Assembly (NCBI GenBank): GCA_047602575.1
Contig: JASGGY010000002.1
Location: 1 to 64,000 of the forward strand
Length of the DNA: 64,000 bases
Source of the DNA: UBA1366 sp047602575
GTDB taxonomy: Bacteria > Bacillota > Clostridia > Oscillospirales > Ruminococcaceae
Direction: 5' to 3'
Below the pieces are notes generated by a model. That model made no database searches. It was not told the origin of the DNA and saw only the letters and a program-made list of their open reading frames with translations. Position 1 is the stretch's first letter. Every line of letters begins with the position of its first letter. Made by a program: the position numbers and the translations under genes. Positions 26,483 to 35,548 of the stretch are shown here, piece by piece.

Positions 26483-27610
26483 TCAATCCGCCCAGAGTGC
26501 ATCGCCCATCGCGGAAAGATATGCCGTCAGCTCCTCCGCCATTTCGTACTGCTCGGTGATGCGCGGGTGCCCGGGGGTCGCAGCACCATTACGCCGGAAG
26601 TAAAAATGCGAAACGCGCGGGCTGTCCAGCTCCAGCCGGATTTCCTCGATCGCCGCATCCCACTGTGCGTCGTGCATCAGCACCGTCGTCAGCAGCACAA
26701 AATGCGCGCGGGGATATTTGCCCAAAAGATCGGTGAGAATGCGCTTGTATGCAGCTTTCCAGCTTGCGCGGTAAGCGGAGTTGCGGATGTCGTTGTCGGG
26801 GAAGCCCTCGCGGTGCGGGTCGTTCTGCCCGACGGCAAACAGCACCGCCTGGGGCGTGTACCGCGCAAAATCCCACGCCTTCATCCCGAACACGCCGTCG
26901 CCGCTCGGGAAAACGCCGCCCTCGGGGAAATAAATCAGCTTGTCGTATGCGGTTTCCATGCCGATGCAGTCCGGTGCGTGGTAATAGCCCGTGTGGTCAA
27001 AAACCGCGATGCCGCCCTGCGCCACATTGTGCAGCGACGCGCCCAGATTGCGCGCGGTGATTGCCGCATAGCTGTAAAACGCGTTGTCGAACACACCCTG
27101 CGTGTCGGGCGGATCCTGCGCTCCGGCACAGTCCCACGCTTCGCTGACCGCCCCCGCCGAAACCGAATCGCCGTAGCATTCCATCCGCCGCACAGCAGCC
27201 GGGGGCGGAGTGAGCACACATGCATCCGCATCAAGCACCGCGCCGAAAAACGCAAAGCAGTGCGTCGCGTCCTGCCGCTTAAAGACCGTCAGCTCGTGGG
27301 TGCCGTCTGTGAGGTTTTCCGCCACGGGCAGGTAAATCGCCTTGTCGTTTTCGTCGAACGAAAGCTTGCCCTGCGCGCCGTCAAGCAGAAAGCCTACCTC
27401 CATGTTGTTGTAAAACCGGCGGTTGCGGATGAGAATCCCAGCACTTGTTCCGGTGAAGCGTATGGTCACGGCACTCCCCGCGAACACAAATACCGGTGCG
27501 TTTTGCACATCAAAGTCAATCCGTCCGGTGAAGGCATACTCCTTTGCATCGGCAGGAATCAACCGCTTCTCGGCAGGAATCAGATCTTGTAAATTTTCCG
27601 TAAACATCAT
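26483..27610 (-). CDS. GDSL-type carbohydrate esterase (CE2-like)
   Basis: About 375 residues. The N-terminal 130 residues form a beta-sandwich-like region (VFVFAGSAVTIRFTGTSAGI). They are followed by an SGNH/GDSL hydrolase with the nucleophile Ser in MECYGDSVSAGA, GQNDPH as the Asn block and a late His in GHPRITEQYEMAEELTAYL. A jelly-roll plus SGNH arrangement is the hallmark of carbohydrate esterase family 2, which deacetylates plant polysaccharides or oligosaccharides. No signal peptide is seen, so it should act on imported oligosaccharides. Start: the ATG pair at 27605-27610 after CGGAG. It lies last in a unit with an uncharacterised mutarotase-like gene. Confidence 0.85.
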   Translation of the reverse strand: MMFTENLQDLIPAEKRLIPADAKEYAFTGRIDFDVQNAPVFVFAGSAVTIRFTGTSAGILIRNRRFYNNMEVGFLLDGAQGKLSFDENDKAIYLPVAENLTDGTHELTVFKRQDATHCFAFFGAVLDADACVLTPPPAAVRRMECYGDSVSAGAVSEAWDCAGAQDPPDTQGVFDNAFYSYAAITARNLGASLHNVAQGGIAVFDHTGYYHAPDCIGMETAYDKLIYFPEGGVFPSGDGVFGMKAWDFARYTPQAVLFAVGQNDPHREGFPDNDIRNSAYRASWKAAYKRILTDLLGKYPRAHFVLLTTVLMHDAQWDAAIEEIRLELDSPRVSHFYFRRNGAATPGHPRITEQYEMAEELTAYLSAMGDALWAD

Positions 27611-27680
27611 CGCTCCGTTTCCGGAGAGCCAACGCCCTCCGTGTAGTATTATCCGCCGCGTAAGAAAAATGACGCGGCAA

Positions 27681-28613
27681 TCAAAGCACGCCGTATTGCC
27701 GCAGGAAGCGTTCTGTCGCATCCTCATTCTTCCGGTCAAAGGAATCCGGACACGGACAAATCGTCCAGTCCTCGGTCGCTTCGGCGTTCTGACCGGGTGC
27801 AAGGTTTTGCAGGGGGCTGAGGCTTTCGACTTCCATCATAAAGAAATTCGCGAACGCCTCGCAGTTGCAGCCGCTGTCGGGATAGGATGCACCTTCTTCA
27901 TAAGCAAAGCGCTTGACAAAGAGCTGGTTGTTGGAAAGCAGCGCAAGCCAGCCGGGCGCGCAGTTTGTGCCGATTTTGATGTTGGTTTTGATGTCCGGAT
28001 TCTGGTTGAGCGTGATGAATTTATTCCCGATAAAAAGCCGGTCGTCGTACACATCGGTGTAAGCCCACAGCGATAAGTTCCGGTTGTGGAGCAGTCCGGT
28101 GTCGCGCGCGTTGGTGGGAATCACCGCCGTACAGTGTTCCGCACCCAGCGTCATCGGCCAGAGTGCCAGCGTTTTCGCGCCGCCGCCGATGTTGGTGATC
28201 CGATGCAAAACCTTCACCGCGGGGGCATCCTCCGCAATAGTGACTTCCATGCAGAACTGAAGCCCCGCCTCGGTCTGGGGCGGCGGGGTCAGGATCACGG
28301 TATTGCCGCGCACCTCCCACGCAACGGGATCGTTGTCGGGGTAATAGCTCAAAGGGTTATGCTCCGGCGAAAACCAGAGCCTGTGACCGCCGTAGATGTG
28401 CCAGCGCTTGTCGCCGAACACCTCCGCGAACGCGCCGCCGTCCATGTGGCTGAAGTCGCTGCGATCCTCGCCGAACGCATTTTCCATTCCGCTGACGGAA
28501 TAGGAAATCACGCGCGGTCCGATGTCAAGGGTCATGACAACGCGGCAGTGCCCGTTGTCGGCTTCTAAGCAGTTTCCAAAAAACGAATCGTGGATTTGTT
28601 TGAACGCAATCAT
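27681..28613 (-). CDS. Uncharacterised mutarotase-like protein (DUF4380-type)
   Basis: A 310-residue soluble protein. The start at 28613 (MIAFKQIHDSFFGNCLEADN) follows AAAAGGAG and overlaps the comFC stop by four bases. It has strand-rich motifs resembling the galactose-mutarotase-like fold: VVMTLDIGPRVISYSVSG, HIYGGHRLWFSPEH, MEVTIAEDAPAVKVLHRITN and LALWPMTLGAEHCTAVIP. The RxxxxGGHRLW block is recurrent in DUF4380-like proteins from gut bacteria. It probably binds a sugar, which suits the CE2-like neighbour downstream, but no activity is established. Confidence 0.65.
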   Translation of the reverse strand: MIAFKQIHDSFFGNCLEADNGHCRVVMTLDIGPRVISYSVSGMENAFGEDRSDFSHMDGGAFAEVFGDKRWHIYGGHRLWFSPEHNPLSYYPDNDPVAWEVRGNTVILTPPPQTEAGLQFCMEVTIAEDAPAVKVLHRITNIGGGAKTLALWPMTLGAEHCTAVIPTNARDTGLLHNRNLSLWAYTDVYDDRLFIGNKFITLNQNPDIKTNIKIGTNCAPGWLALLSNNQLFVKRFAYEEGASYPDSGCNCEAFANFFMMEVESLSPLQNLAPGQNAEATEDWTICPCPDSFDRKNEDATERFLRQYGVL

Positions 28614-29323
28614 AGTGTTTGCTCCTTTTCGGTAATCGTTGATGGGGGAAGTGATGAAAGCCTTGTCGCGGCAAGGGTGAACGCGGTGACATGGGCAGCG
28701 CCGGCTTGCTTTAACACGCGGGCGCATTCGCTCAGGGTGCTGCCGGTGGTGACGATGTCGTCGCAAATCAGGAGGTGCTTGCCGGTTAAAGCGAGTCGTC
28801 CGCGCAGGGCAAACGCGCCGCGCACGTTTTCGATGCGCTCGGCGTAGCCCAGCGTGTGCTGGGGGCTTCTGCCGTCGGTTTTGACGAGCGCGTCAAGTAC
28901 GGGCTTGCGCAGCTGCTTTGCGGCGATCCGCGCGATGACCTGCGCCTGGTTGTAATTGCGCAAAGCGCGGCTTTCCCGCGACATGGGAACAAAGCAGACC
29001 GCGTCGATGCGCGCAAATTGCGCGGAATTGTTACGCCCGAAAAGCTCCGCCGCAAGCAGCTTTGCCAGATTGACACCGTTGTCGTTTTTCAGCGCCAAAA
29101 TGCCCGCGCGCAGGTTCCCTTCATAAAACGCCGCGGTCAGACACCGGTCGTAGTGCAGTGCGCGCTCCTGCCCGCAGCCCGCGCCGGCTTGCATAAAGGG
29201 AATTTCCGCATAACAGCCTGCGCAGCAAAGCCTGTCCCACGGAATGATCCCGCCGCAGAACGGGCAGCGGTTCGGGAACAGGATGTCCAGCCAGAAGTCA
29301 GACCTCAAAAGCTTGTTGCGCAT
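28610..29323 (-). CDS. comFC: ComF family protein (ComFC-like)
   Basis: The start at 29323 follows GGAGG and lies inside the 3' end of the RecD2 gene (26 bases of overlap). A four-cysteine zinc ribbon (CPFCGGIIPWDRLCCAGC, about residues 18-35) precedes a type I phosphoribosyltransferase domain with the PRPP loop LLICDDIVTTGSTL. Conserved VPMSRESRALRNYNQAQVIA is the ComF hallmark. 237 residues. In Bacillus-type competence, ComFC helps take single-stranded DNA into the cytoplasm. Its pairing with a RecD-like helicase here fits a DNA uptake or repair role. ComFA is absent from the window. Confidence 0.93.
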   Translation of the reverse strand: MRNKLLRSDFWLDILFPNRCPFCGGIIPWDRLCCAGCYAEIPFMQAGAGCGQERALHYDRCLTAAFYEGNLRAGILALKNDNGVNLAKLLAAELFGRNNSAQFARIDAVCFVPMSRESRALRNYNQAQVIARIAAKQLRKPVLDALVKTDGRSPQHTLGYAERIENVRGAFALRGRLALTGKHLLICDDIVTTGSTLSECARVLKQAGAAHVTAFTLAATRLSSLPPSTITEKEQTL

Positions 29324-31547
29324 CCGCGTCCTCCGTATCCGCCGCGACAGCCGCGATGCCGCCGGCATTCCCGCAAAGCATCTCCCGCAGGCAGGTGTAA
29401 CGCAGCGTGCGCCTGTTGTTGCGGATCATAAATTCCACGCGTTTTTTTGAACCGACGATGATCAGCATTTTTTTTGCCCTTGTCACCGCCGTGTAGAGCA
29501 GGTTACGGTAATAAAGCTTGTCAAAACCGGAAAACGCCGTCATGATCACCACATCAAACTCGCTGCCCTGACTTTTATGCACCGTCACCGCGTAGGCAAG
29601 CTCCACCCACTCAAGCATCTCGGTGGTGTAGATTGCCACGCGCCCGTCAAAGTCGATGGTTACGGTGGCGGCGTGTTTGTTCACCGACGTGATGCGCCCG
29701 ATGTCGCCGTTGAAAATTCCCGCGCCGTTTTCGCCGTCCTTTTTCCACTCGATGTCATAATTGTTGCGGTTCTGCATCACCTTGTCGCCGATGCGGAACG
29801 CCGTGCCGAATACGCTCAGCTCTGCCTTGTCGCGGGCGGGGGGATTGAGTCGGTTCTGGAGCAGCTTGTTCAGCTCGCCCGTCCCCGCAGGGCCTTTGCG
29901 CGAGGGCGAAAGCACCTGAATCTGTTCGAGCGGCGAAAAGCCGTAAGCCTCGGGCAGGCGCTTCTGGCAAAGCTCCACCACCAGCTCCTGCAAGGCGGGA
30001 TATTCCAGCCGCTGAAAAAAGAAAAAATCCGCGTCCTTGCGCGTCAAGTCGATGTCCTCGCCGCGCACAATCCGGTGAGCGTTGGTGACGATGCTGCTTT
30101 CCTGCGCCTGCCGGAAAATTTCCGTCAGCGTCACCGTCGGCACAACGCCGCTGTCGATGATGTCTTTGAGGACATTTCCCGCGCCCACGCTCGGCAACTG
30201 GTCGCTGTCGCCCACCATCACAAGCTTACAAGAAAAGCTCACCGCTTTCAGCACCGCTTCAAACAGCAGTGTGTCCACCATCGACATTTCGTCGATGATC
30301 AGCACATCGCAGTCGAGCAGATTGTTCTCGTCGTGGATGAATTTCACCCGCGACGCTTCGGCAAAGCCGACCTCCAGCAGGCGGTGAATGGTTTTTGCTT
30401 CGTACCCCGTCAGGTCGGAAATGCGCTTCGCCGCCCGTCCGGTGGGCGCGCAGATCATCACGTTCATGCCCTGCTGCGCAAACAGCGAGATGATTGCGTT
30501 GAGGGTGGTGGTTTTGCCCGTACCGGGGCCGCCGGTGAGGACGAGGAAGCCGCCGGTGAGCGCGGAATTGATCGCCTCGCGCTGCTTTTCGGCATAATGG
30601 ATGCCTTTTTCCTCCTCCGCAAGGTCGATGACTTCGGAGAAGTCGATGCGGTTGTCAAATAGCGTTTCCTTCATCACCATTAAGCGACGGGCAATGTAGG
30701 ATTCTGCGGCGAAAAAGTCGCGGCTGATGATGTAAGTTCTGCCCCCGCGCGGATAGGCGTATAGGTTTTCCGCCTCCAGCTCCTCAGCAAGCACGGCGTC
30801 AAACAGTTCCTCGCCGATGCCAAGCCACGCGCAGGACAGCTTTTTCAGCACTTCTGCCGGCAGACAGGTGTGACCGCTGTCTGCGTTTTCCGCCAGCACA
30901 TGGGAAATCCCCGCCCGCACGCGCATTTTCGCATCGCGCGGGATGTGCAGCTTCGCTGCCGCTTCGTCCGCCTTCACAAACGGCAGCTCCACTTCCGGCG
31001 CGCAAAGTACATAGGGGTTCGCGGCAATCATTTCCTCGCTCGGCGCACCCCAGCGCCGCCATGCCCGTACGCCGAAAATCGGCGGGATTTCATATCCAGC
31101 CAGGAAAATCATCAGCGCCCGCACCCCGAACACCGTCTGGAATTCGTCGCTGATCTTCCGGCATTTTTTCGGGGTGATGCCATCCACTTCGGTGAGCCTG
31201 TCCGGCTCATGCTCAAGGATGTCCAGCGCGCGGTCGCCGAATTTCGCCACGATTTTTTTTGCCAAAACCGGACCGATGCCCTTGATCACGCCGGAAGCGA
31301 GATATTTCTGGATCTGACGCGTGCCGTGGGGCAGGCGGCGCTCACAAAGCTCCGCCTTGAACTGAACGCCGTACTTCGGATGACTCACATATTCCCCCGA
31401 AAGCGTGACCTCCTCGCCCTCCTCGACGTTGCCAAGCTCCCCGACCGCCGTCACAAGCTCGCCGCCCGCGTCAAGCATCAGCACCACATAGCCGTTTTCG
31501 TCGTTGCGATAAACGATACAGTCCACACAGCCGTCTATCTGTGTCAT
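29298..31547 (-). CDS. recD2: RecD2-type ATP-dependent 5'-3' DNA helicase
   Basis: About 749 residues. The ATG at 31547 (MTQIDGCVDCIVYRNDENGY) has a GAGGA site at good spacing; an ATG two codons earlier overlaps that site. The N-terminal OB-like domain is followed by helix-hairpin-helix repeats (SGVIKGIGPVLAKKIVAKFG). The RecD-type SF1B helicase has Walker A LTGGPGTGKTTTLN (about residue 345), Walker B VLIIDEMSMVD, VGDSDQLPSVGAG and the C-terminal TVHKSQGSEFDVVI. RecD2 proteins work outside RecBCD in replication-fork repair and recombination. The gene continues directly into comFC. Confidence 0.94.
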   Translation of the reverse strand: MTQIDGCVDCIVYRNDENGYVVLMLDAGGELVTAVGELGNVEEGEEVTLSGEYVSHPKYGVQFKAELCERRLPHGTRQIQKYLASGVIKGIGPVLAKKIVAKFGDRALDILEHEPDRLTEVDGITPKKCRKISDEFQTVFGVRALMIFLAGYEIPPIFGVRAWRRWGAPSEEMIAANPYVLCAPEVELPFVKADEAAAKLHIPRDAKMRVRAGISHVLAENADSGHTCLPAEVLKKLSCAWLGIGEELFDAVLAEELEAENLYAYPRGGRTYIISRDFFAAESYIARRLMVMKETLFDNRIDFSEVIDLAEEEKGIHYAEKQREAINSALTGGFLVLTGGPGTGKTTTLNAIISLFAQQGMNVMICAPTGRAAKRISDLTGYEAKTIHRLLEVGFAEASRVKFIHDENNLLDCDVLIIDEMSMVDTLLFEAVLKAVSFSCKLVMVGDSDQLPSVGAGNVLKDIIDSGVVPTVTLTEIFRQAQESSIVTNAHRIVRGEDIDLTRKDADFFFFQRLEYPALQELVVELCQKRLPEAYGFSPLEQIQVLSPSRKGPAGTGELNKLLQNRLNPPARDKAELSVFGTAFRIGDKVMQNRNNYDIEWKKDGENGAGIFNGDIGRITSVNKHAATVTIDFDGRVAIYTTEMLEWVELAYAVTVHKSQGSEFDVVIMTAFSGFDKLYYRNLLYTAVTRAKKMLIIVGSKKRVEFMIRNNRRTLRYTCLREMLCGNAGGIAAVAADTEDADAQQAFEV

Positions 31548-31578
31548 TTGCATTCCTCATTTTCTTGAAAAACATAAG

Positions 31579-31878
31579 CTAAGATTCATCCAGCCGCGTG
31601 TTGTCAAGGGTCTGCGCAAGTGCATGCAGCGCCGCGCGATCCGTCGGCGAACAGTCCTTTGCCTCAATCACAAGCTGCCGGTAAGCCGGCGCGTCATAAA
31701 AGCGCAGATCCTGCCAGAGCGCTTTGACGGCAATTCGCGACGCGTCCGACGCATCCGCAACTTCAAGAACAATCGGTTCGTCCGCGGGCGGCTTCACCGG
31801 AAAAAAGATCTGTGCGCAGAAAAACGCCAGCGTTCCCGCGCAGCAAGCCAGCACGATCAATGTACAAAACAGCGTCAT
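31579..31878 (-). CDS. Small membrane-anchored protein of unknown function
   Basis: 99 residues with AAAAGGAG upstream of the ATG. A single N-terminal hydrophobic helix (LIVLACCAGTLAFFCAQIFF, about residues 8-27) is followed by a polar domain (DASRIAVKALWQDLRFYDAP). No family is recognised. It lies between the AI-2E-type permease and RecD2 in the same orientation with short gaps, so it is likely co-transcribed. Confidence 0.65.
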   Translation of the reverse strand: MTLFCTLIVLACCAGTLAFFCAQIFFPVKPPADEPIVLEVADASDASRIAVKALWQDLRFYDAPAYRQLVIEAKDCSPTDRAALHALAQTLDNTRLDES

Positions 31879-31953
31879 AAGCGTCTCCTTTTCCGCAATA
31901 CAACGAAACTCTTCCGCTATATTCTATGGAAAACGGAGGGAAAATGCTACCGC

Positions 31954-33132
31954 CTATTCTGCGGCGGAGGGGTGCTCCGGCACGGGGTTTTCGACAAGCT
32001 CCGCCGCCTGCTTTTTCGCAAGGCGCGCGTTGACGATGCGTTTTGTGTATTCATACGCCACCGACGCGAAGGGCACTGCAACCGCCATGCCCAGCACGCC
32101 GCCCAGTCCGCCGCCCACGGTGATGGAAAGCAGTACCCACAGCGCGGGCAGCCCCACGGAGTTGCCCACCACGCGGGGATAGATGAGGTTCGACTCCAGC
32201 TGCTGCAGCGTGATGATGAACAATAAGAACCACAGCACGCTTTCCGGCTTTGCCATCAGCAGCACGAACACTGCGGGAATTGTGCCGAGAATCGGACCGA
32301 CAATGGGGATGACATTGGTCATTCCCATGATAACACTGATGAGCAGCGCATAAGGAAAGCCGAAAATCGTCATGCCGATGAAGCACAGCACACCTAAAAT
32401 ACAAGCCTCAATGAGCTGACCGTTGACGAAATTGCCGAAAATCGTGACCGACGTGCGGATCACGCCGACGGTTTTATTGAACCATTTTTCCGGCAGTGCC
32501 GCCCGCAGGACTTTTTTAAACTGCACCTTGTATTTGGCTTTCTCCGCCAGCAGATACACCGAGATCACAATGCCGATGATAACGTCCGTCACCACGCCCA
32601 GAATGCTACGTGTCGTGTCAACCATCGAGCCGAGCAGGTCGGGAACCATCTTGCTCAGCTCCGAAAGCTTTCCGCCGATGTCAAGCTTATCCCAGATGCC
32701 GTAGCGCTCGATGGTGTCGGAAATGTCGATGTTGTATTTTGCCGCAAGCCCCGTAAAAAAGGCGAACGCGTTGTTGTAATAATCATCAAAGCTGCTGATG
32801 AACGTCGAGATACTGTCGATAAACTGCGGAATGATCGCAAAAAAAAGCCCCAGCAAAAGCCCGATGAGCAGCAGGTAAATGAGCACCAGCGACAGCAGAT
32901 AGGGGAGCTTTTTCAGCTTCGTTTTCCGGAACAGCCTGTTCAGCAGCCCGTGAATCTTATTAAAGGGGCGGTTTAAAATAAACGCGATGGCGCCGCCGAT
33001 GATCAGCGGGCGCAATACACCGATCACCAGCCCGATGACATACAGAATGCCCGTGAATTTCCACAGCACCAGCACCGGAATCATACACACCAGAATGGCT
33101 GCGGTGAGTGTGCGGAACAATCTCTTATCCAT
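31954..33132 (-). CDS. AI-2E family transporter (PF01594)
   Basis: A 392-residue polytopic permease with roughly eight membrane helices. The start at 33132 (MDKRLFRTLTAAILVCMIPV) follows AGAGGA. The N-terminal LRPLIIGGAIAFILNRPFNK and C-terminal GMTNVIPIVGPILGTIPAVF plus LESNLIYPRVVGNSVGLPAL are family signatures. Members include TqsA and YtvI and have been linked to autoinducer export or Na+(Li+)/H+ exchange; which applies here is unknown. It is the promoter-proximal gene of the unit running down to the CE2-like esterase. Confidence 0.92.
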   Translation of the reverse strand: MDKRLFRTLTAAILVCMIPVLVLWKFTGILYVIGLVIGVLRPLIIGGAIAFILNRPFNKIHGLLNRLFRKTKLKKLPYLLSLVLIYLLLIGLLLGLFFAIIPQFIDSISTFISSFDDYYNNAFAFFTGLAAKYNIDISDTIERYGIWDKLDIGGKLSELSKMVPDLLGSMVDTTRSILGVVTDVIIGIVISVYLLAEKAKYKVQFKKVLRAALPEKWFNKTVGVIRTSVTIFGNFVNGQLIEACILGVLCFIGMTIFGFPYALLISVIMGMTNVIPIVGPILGTIPAVFVLLMAKPESVLWFLLFIITLQQLESNLIYPRVVGNSVGLPALWVLLSITVGGGLGGVLGMAVAVPFASVAYEYTKRIVNARLAKKQAAELVENPVPEHPSAAE

Positions 33133-33176
33133 ATCAAAGTCCTCTCGTCGTTTCTTATTAAAGCCGTTCTTTAAAC

Positions 33177-33205
33177 AGTATAGCATGACTCACCGCGAAA
33201 ATCAA
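33177..33205 (-). promoter_or_regulatory. Promoter of the AI-2E/recD2/comFC unit
   Basis: On the minus strand: TTGATT, 17 bases, TATACT. Confidence 0.8.
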
Positions 33206-33215
33206 GGGCGCAGAT

Positions 33216-33257
33216 AAAAAGCGCGGACGGCTTTTTATCGAAAAAGCAGCCCGCGCT
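33216..33257 (-). terminator. Terminator of the RNase J gene
   Basis: AGCGCGG..GCTTTTT and AAAAAGC..CCGCGCT form a long interrupted stem; the minus-strand copy ends in TTTTTATC. Confidence 0.85.
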
Positions 33258-33262
33258 GTGTG

Positions 33263-35230
33263 TTAAATTTCCATGATGATGGGGAGAATCATCGGGTCGC
33301 GTTTGGTTTTGACGTAGATATAGTCCGACAGCGCGTCCTTCATTTTGTTCTTAATTGCATTCCACTCACGGTTGTTTGACTCCAGACACTTTTTCAGCGT
33401 CTTGAGCAGCACCGCTTTTGCGCCCTCCATGAGCACTTCGCTCTCGCGCACATAAACAAACCCGCGCGATACGATGTCCGGCCCCGCAAGCAGCTGCCCC
33501 GTTGCCCCGTCGATGGTCGCCACAGTGATGATCAGCCCGTCCTGCGCCAGATGCTTTCTGTCGCGCAGCACAATCGCGCCCACGTCGCCAACGCCCAGAC
33601 CGTCCACAAGAACACGTCCGGCGGGAACCTGACCGGTGATTTTCATGTCCACGCCGTCGGTTTCGATGACGTTGCCGATTTCACCGATAATGATGTTCTC
33701 GGGCGGAATGCCGATTGCAAGCGCAATGCCCGCGTGCTTTTTCAGGTGCTTGTATTCGCCGTGAACGGGGATGAAAAACTTTGGCTTTGTGATGGAGAGA
33801 ATCAGCTTCAGCTCCTCCTGACAAGCATGACCGGAAACATGCACCTCGTACATCGCTTCATAAACAACCTCCGCGCCGGCGCGCATCAGCTCGTTGACGA
33901 CCTTGGTGACGAATTTTTCGTTGCCCGGAATCGGCGTCGCGGAGATGATGATGAAGTCCATCGGCGTGATGCTTACCTTGCGGTGTTCGTTCATCGCCAT
34001 GCGCGTGAGCGCACTCATCGGCTCACCCTGGCTGCCGGTTGTGATCAGAACGACCTTTTCCGGCGGCAATTTATCGAGCATATCAAGATCAATGATCATG
34101 CCCTGCGGGATTTTTAAATAACCCAGCTCAATGCCCTTGCCGATGACGTTGATCATGCTCCGTCCGGAAACCGCAACCTTGCGTCCGGTTTTTTCCGCGT
34201 TGTCGATGATCTGCTGCACACGGTGGACATTCGATGCAAACGTCGCAATGATGATGCGCTTGCCCTCCGCCTGACTGAACAGGCGCGTGAAGCTGTCGCC
34301 CACCTTGCGCTCGGTCATGGTGAAGCCCGGACGCTCGGCGTTGGTCGAGTCGGACATCAGCGCAAGAACGCCCTTGTTGCCAAGCTCCGAGAACCGCGCC
34401 AAATCAATGATTCCGCCCTCGATCGGCGTAAAATCGACCTTGAAGTCGCCTGTGTGGACAATGACACCTGCGGGGGTGTGAATCGCCATACCCACCGCGT
34501 CGGGAATCGAGTGGTTGACGCGGATGAATTCCACCGCCATACAGCCGAATTTCACGGTCTGCTTCGGCGTAACCGTCGAGAGCGTGACGGTGTTGAGCAT
34601 CCCATGCTCCTTCAGCTTGCCCTCCACCAGCCCGAGCGTGAGCCTTGTGCCGTAAACCGGCACGTTGACTTTTTTCAGGAAATAAGGCAGCCCGCCGATG
34701 TGATCCTCATGCCCGTGCGTCAGAACCACGCCACGCACCTTTTCGATGTTCTTTTCCACATAGGTGTAATCGGGGATGACGATGTCCACGCCCGGCATTT
34801 CGCTGTCCGGGAATGCCAGTCCGCAGTCGATGATCACCATGTCATTGGCGCACTCGATGCAGGTAAAGTTCTTTCCGATTTCGTTCAAACCGCCCAGCGG
34901 AATGATTCTCACCGGCGTTTTGCGCTGCGCGCGGGCGGAATCCTGCCGTCTGGGGGCGTTCTTTGCCGGCGCGGGATGCTCCGCGGGTTCAGCCTTCGGC
35001 GCGATCAGTCCCGCGACTGCCGCCTTGAGTCCGCCGCTGTTTTTCGTCTGTCGTCTGCCGCGGTTCTGCTGCCTGCTTTTGTTCGCCGTCTTTTCTGCAA
35101 GCTCCGTTTTGTCCTGCGCCTCCGGCTTGTCCGCAGGAGCTTTCTTCGCCGGTCTGCGGAAATTTTTCTCCGGACGCTTTTTGTCGGGGTTCGGCGCGCC
35201 GTTTTCGGCACTCTTATTCAATTTTTCCAT
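33263..35230 (-). CDS. rnj: Ribonuclease J
   Basis: A 655-residue metallo-beta-lactamase/beta-CASP ribonuclease with 5'-3' exo- and endonuclease activity, central to RNA decay and rRNA maturation. Residues 1-105 form a Lys/Arg/Pro/Ala-rich disordered extension, unusual beside the roughly 555-residue Bacillus enzyme. The catalytic part begins VRIIPLGGLNEIGKN. The zinc motif is VLTHGHEDHIGGLPYF, with further motifs VIVHTGDFKVD, LMSDSTNAERPGFT, VSGRSMINV and FIPVHGEYKHLKKHA. The C-terminal domain follows as usual. The initiation site is weak (no clear Shine-Dalgarno before the ATG at 35230). Its transcript has a leader of about 250 bases. Confidence 0.95.
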   Translation of the reverse strand: MEKLNKSAENGAPNPDKKRPEKNFRRPAKKAPADKPEAQDKTELAEKTANKSRQQNRGRRQTKNSGGLKAAVAGLIAPKAEPAEHPAPAKNAPRRQDSARAQRKTPVRIIPLGGLNEIGKNFTCIECANDMVIIDCGLAFPDSEMPGVDIVIPDYTYVEKNIEKVRGVVLTHGHEDHIGGLPYFLKKVNVPVYGTRLTLGLVEGKLKEHGMLNTVTLSTVTPKQTVKFGCMAVEFIRVNHSIPDAVGMAIHTPAGVIVHTGDFKVDFTPIEGGIIDLARFSELGNKGVLALMSDSTNAERPGFTMTERKVGDSFTRLFSQAEGKRIIIATFASNVHRVQQIIDNAEKTGRKVAVSGRSMINVIGKGIELGYLKIPQGMIIDLDMLDKLPPEKVVLITTGSQGEPMSALTRMAMNEHRKVSITPMDFIIISATPIPGNEKFVTKVVNELMRAGAEVVYEAMYEVHVSGHACQEELKLILSITKPKFFIPVHGEYKHLKKHAGIALAIGIPPENIIIGEIGNVIETDGVDMKITGQVPAGRVLVDGLGVGDVGAIVLRDRKHLAQDGLIITVATIDGATGQLLAGPDIVSRGFVYVRESEVLMEGAKAVLLKTLKKCLESNNREWNAIKNKMKDALSDYIYVKTKRDPMILPIIMEI

Positions 35231-35419
35231 GGGTGATACGATTCCGGCACGCGCAAAGCCTGTACCGTTTTATGAAAAAGCGGCACACCAAAGGCTTCCG
35301 GCGCGTTGCCGGATTGACTCCTTTCAATTTAAGCAATTTGATTTTTCCGTTCGCAATCAGTAAAATGGTTTCAGCGTGGCAGAAATGAATTGTTAAAACA
35401 GCTAAAACCGATGTAAATG

Positions 35420-35456
35420 GCGGATTCCGCTTCCGGTGTCACCGCAGGGAATCCGC
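35420..35456 (-). other. Nested hairpin in the RNase J leader
   Basis: GCGGATTCC and GGAATCCGC pair perfectly, enclosing a second palindrome CGGTG-T-CACCG. It lies near the 5' end of the rnj transcript predicted from the promoter at 35489-35517. It could also end transcription of the neighbouring minus-strand gene, but has no U run. The rest of 35231-35548 shows no gene. Confidence 0.6.
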
Positions 35457-35488
35457 ACTGCCCGTTCCGCACAAAAATATCTTTCTTT

Positions 35489-35517
35489 ATCATAACCGAT
35501 ATTTTCGTCCTTGTCAA
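35489..35517 (-). promoter_or_regulatory. Promoter of the RNase J gene
   Basis: On the minus strand: TTGACA, 17 bases, TATGAT. Confidence 0.85.
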
Positions 35518-35548
35518 GCTTTTTTCCGCAGGAGGAAGAACCCCCGGG

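Noticed and set aside
34223..35236. 337-residue plus-strand open frame
   Set aside because: Antisense to RNase J, which has full catalytic motifs.
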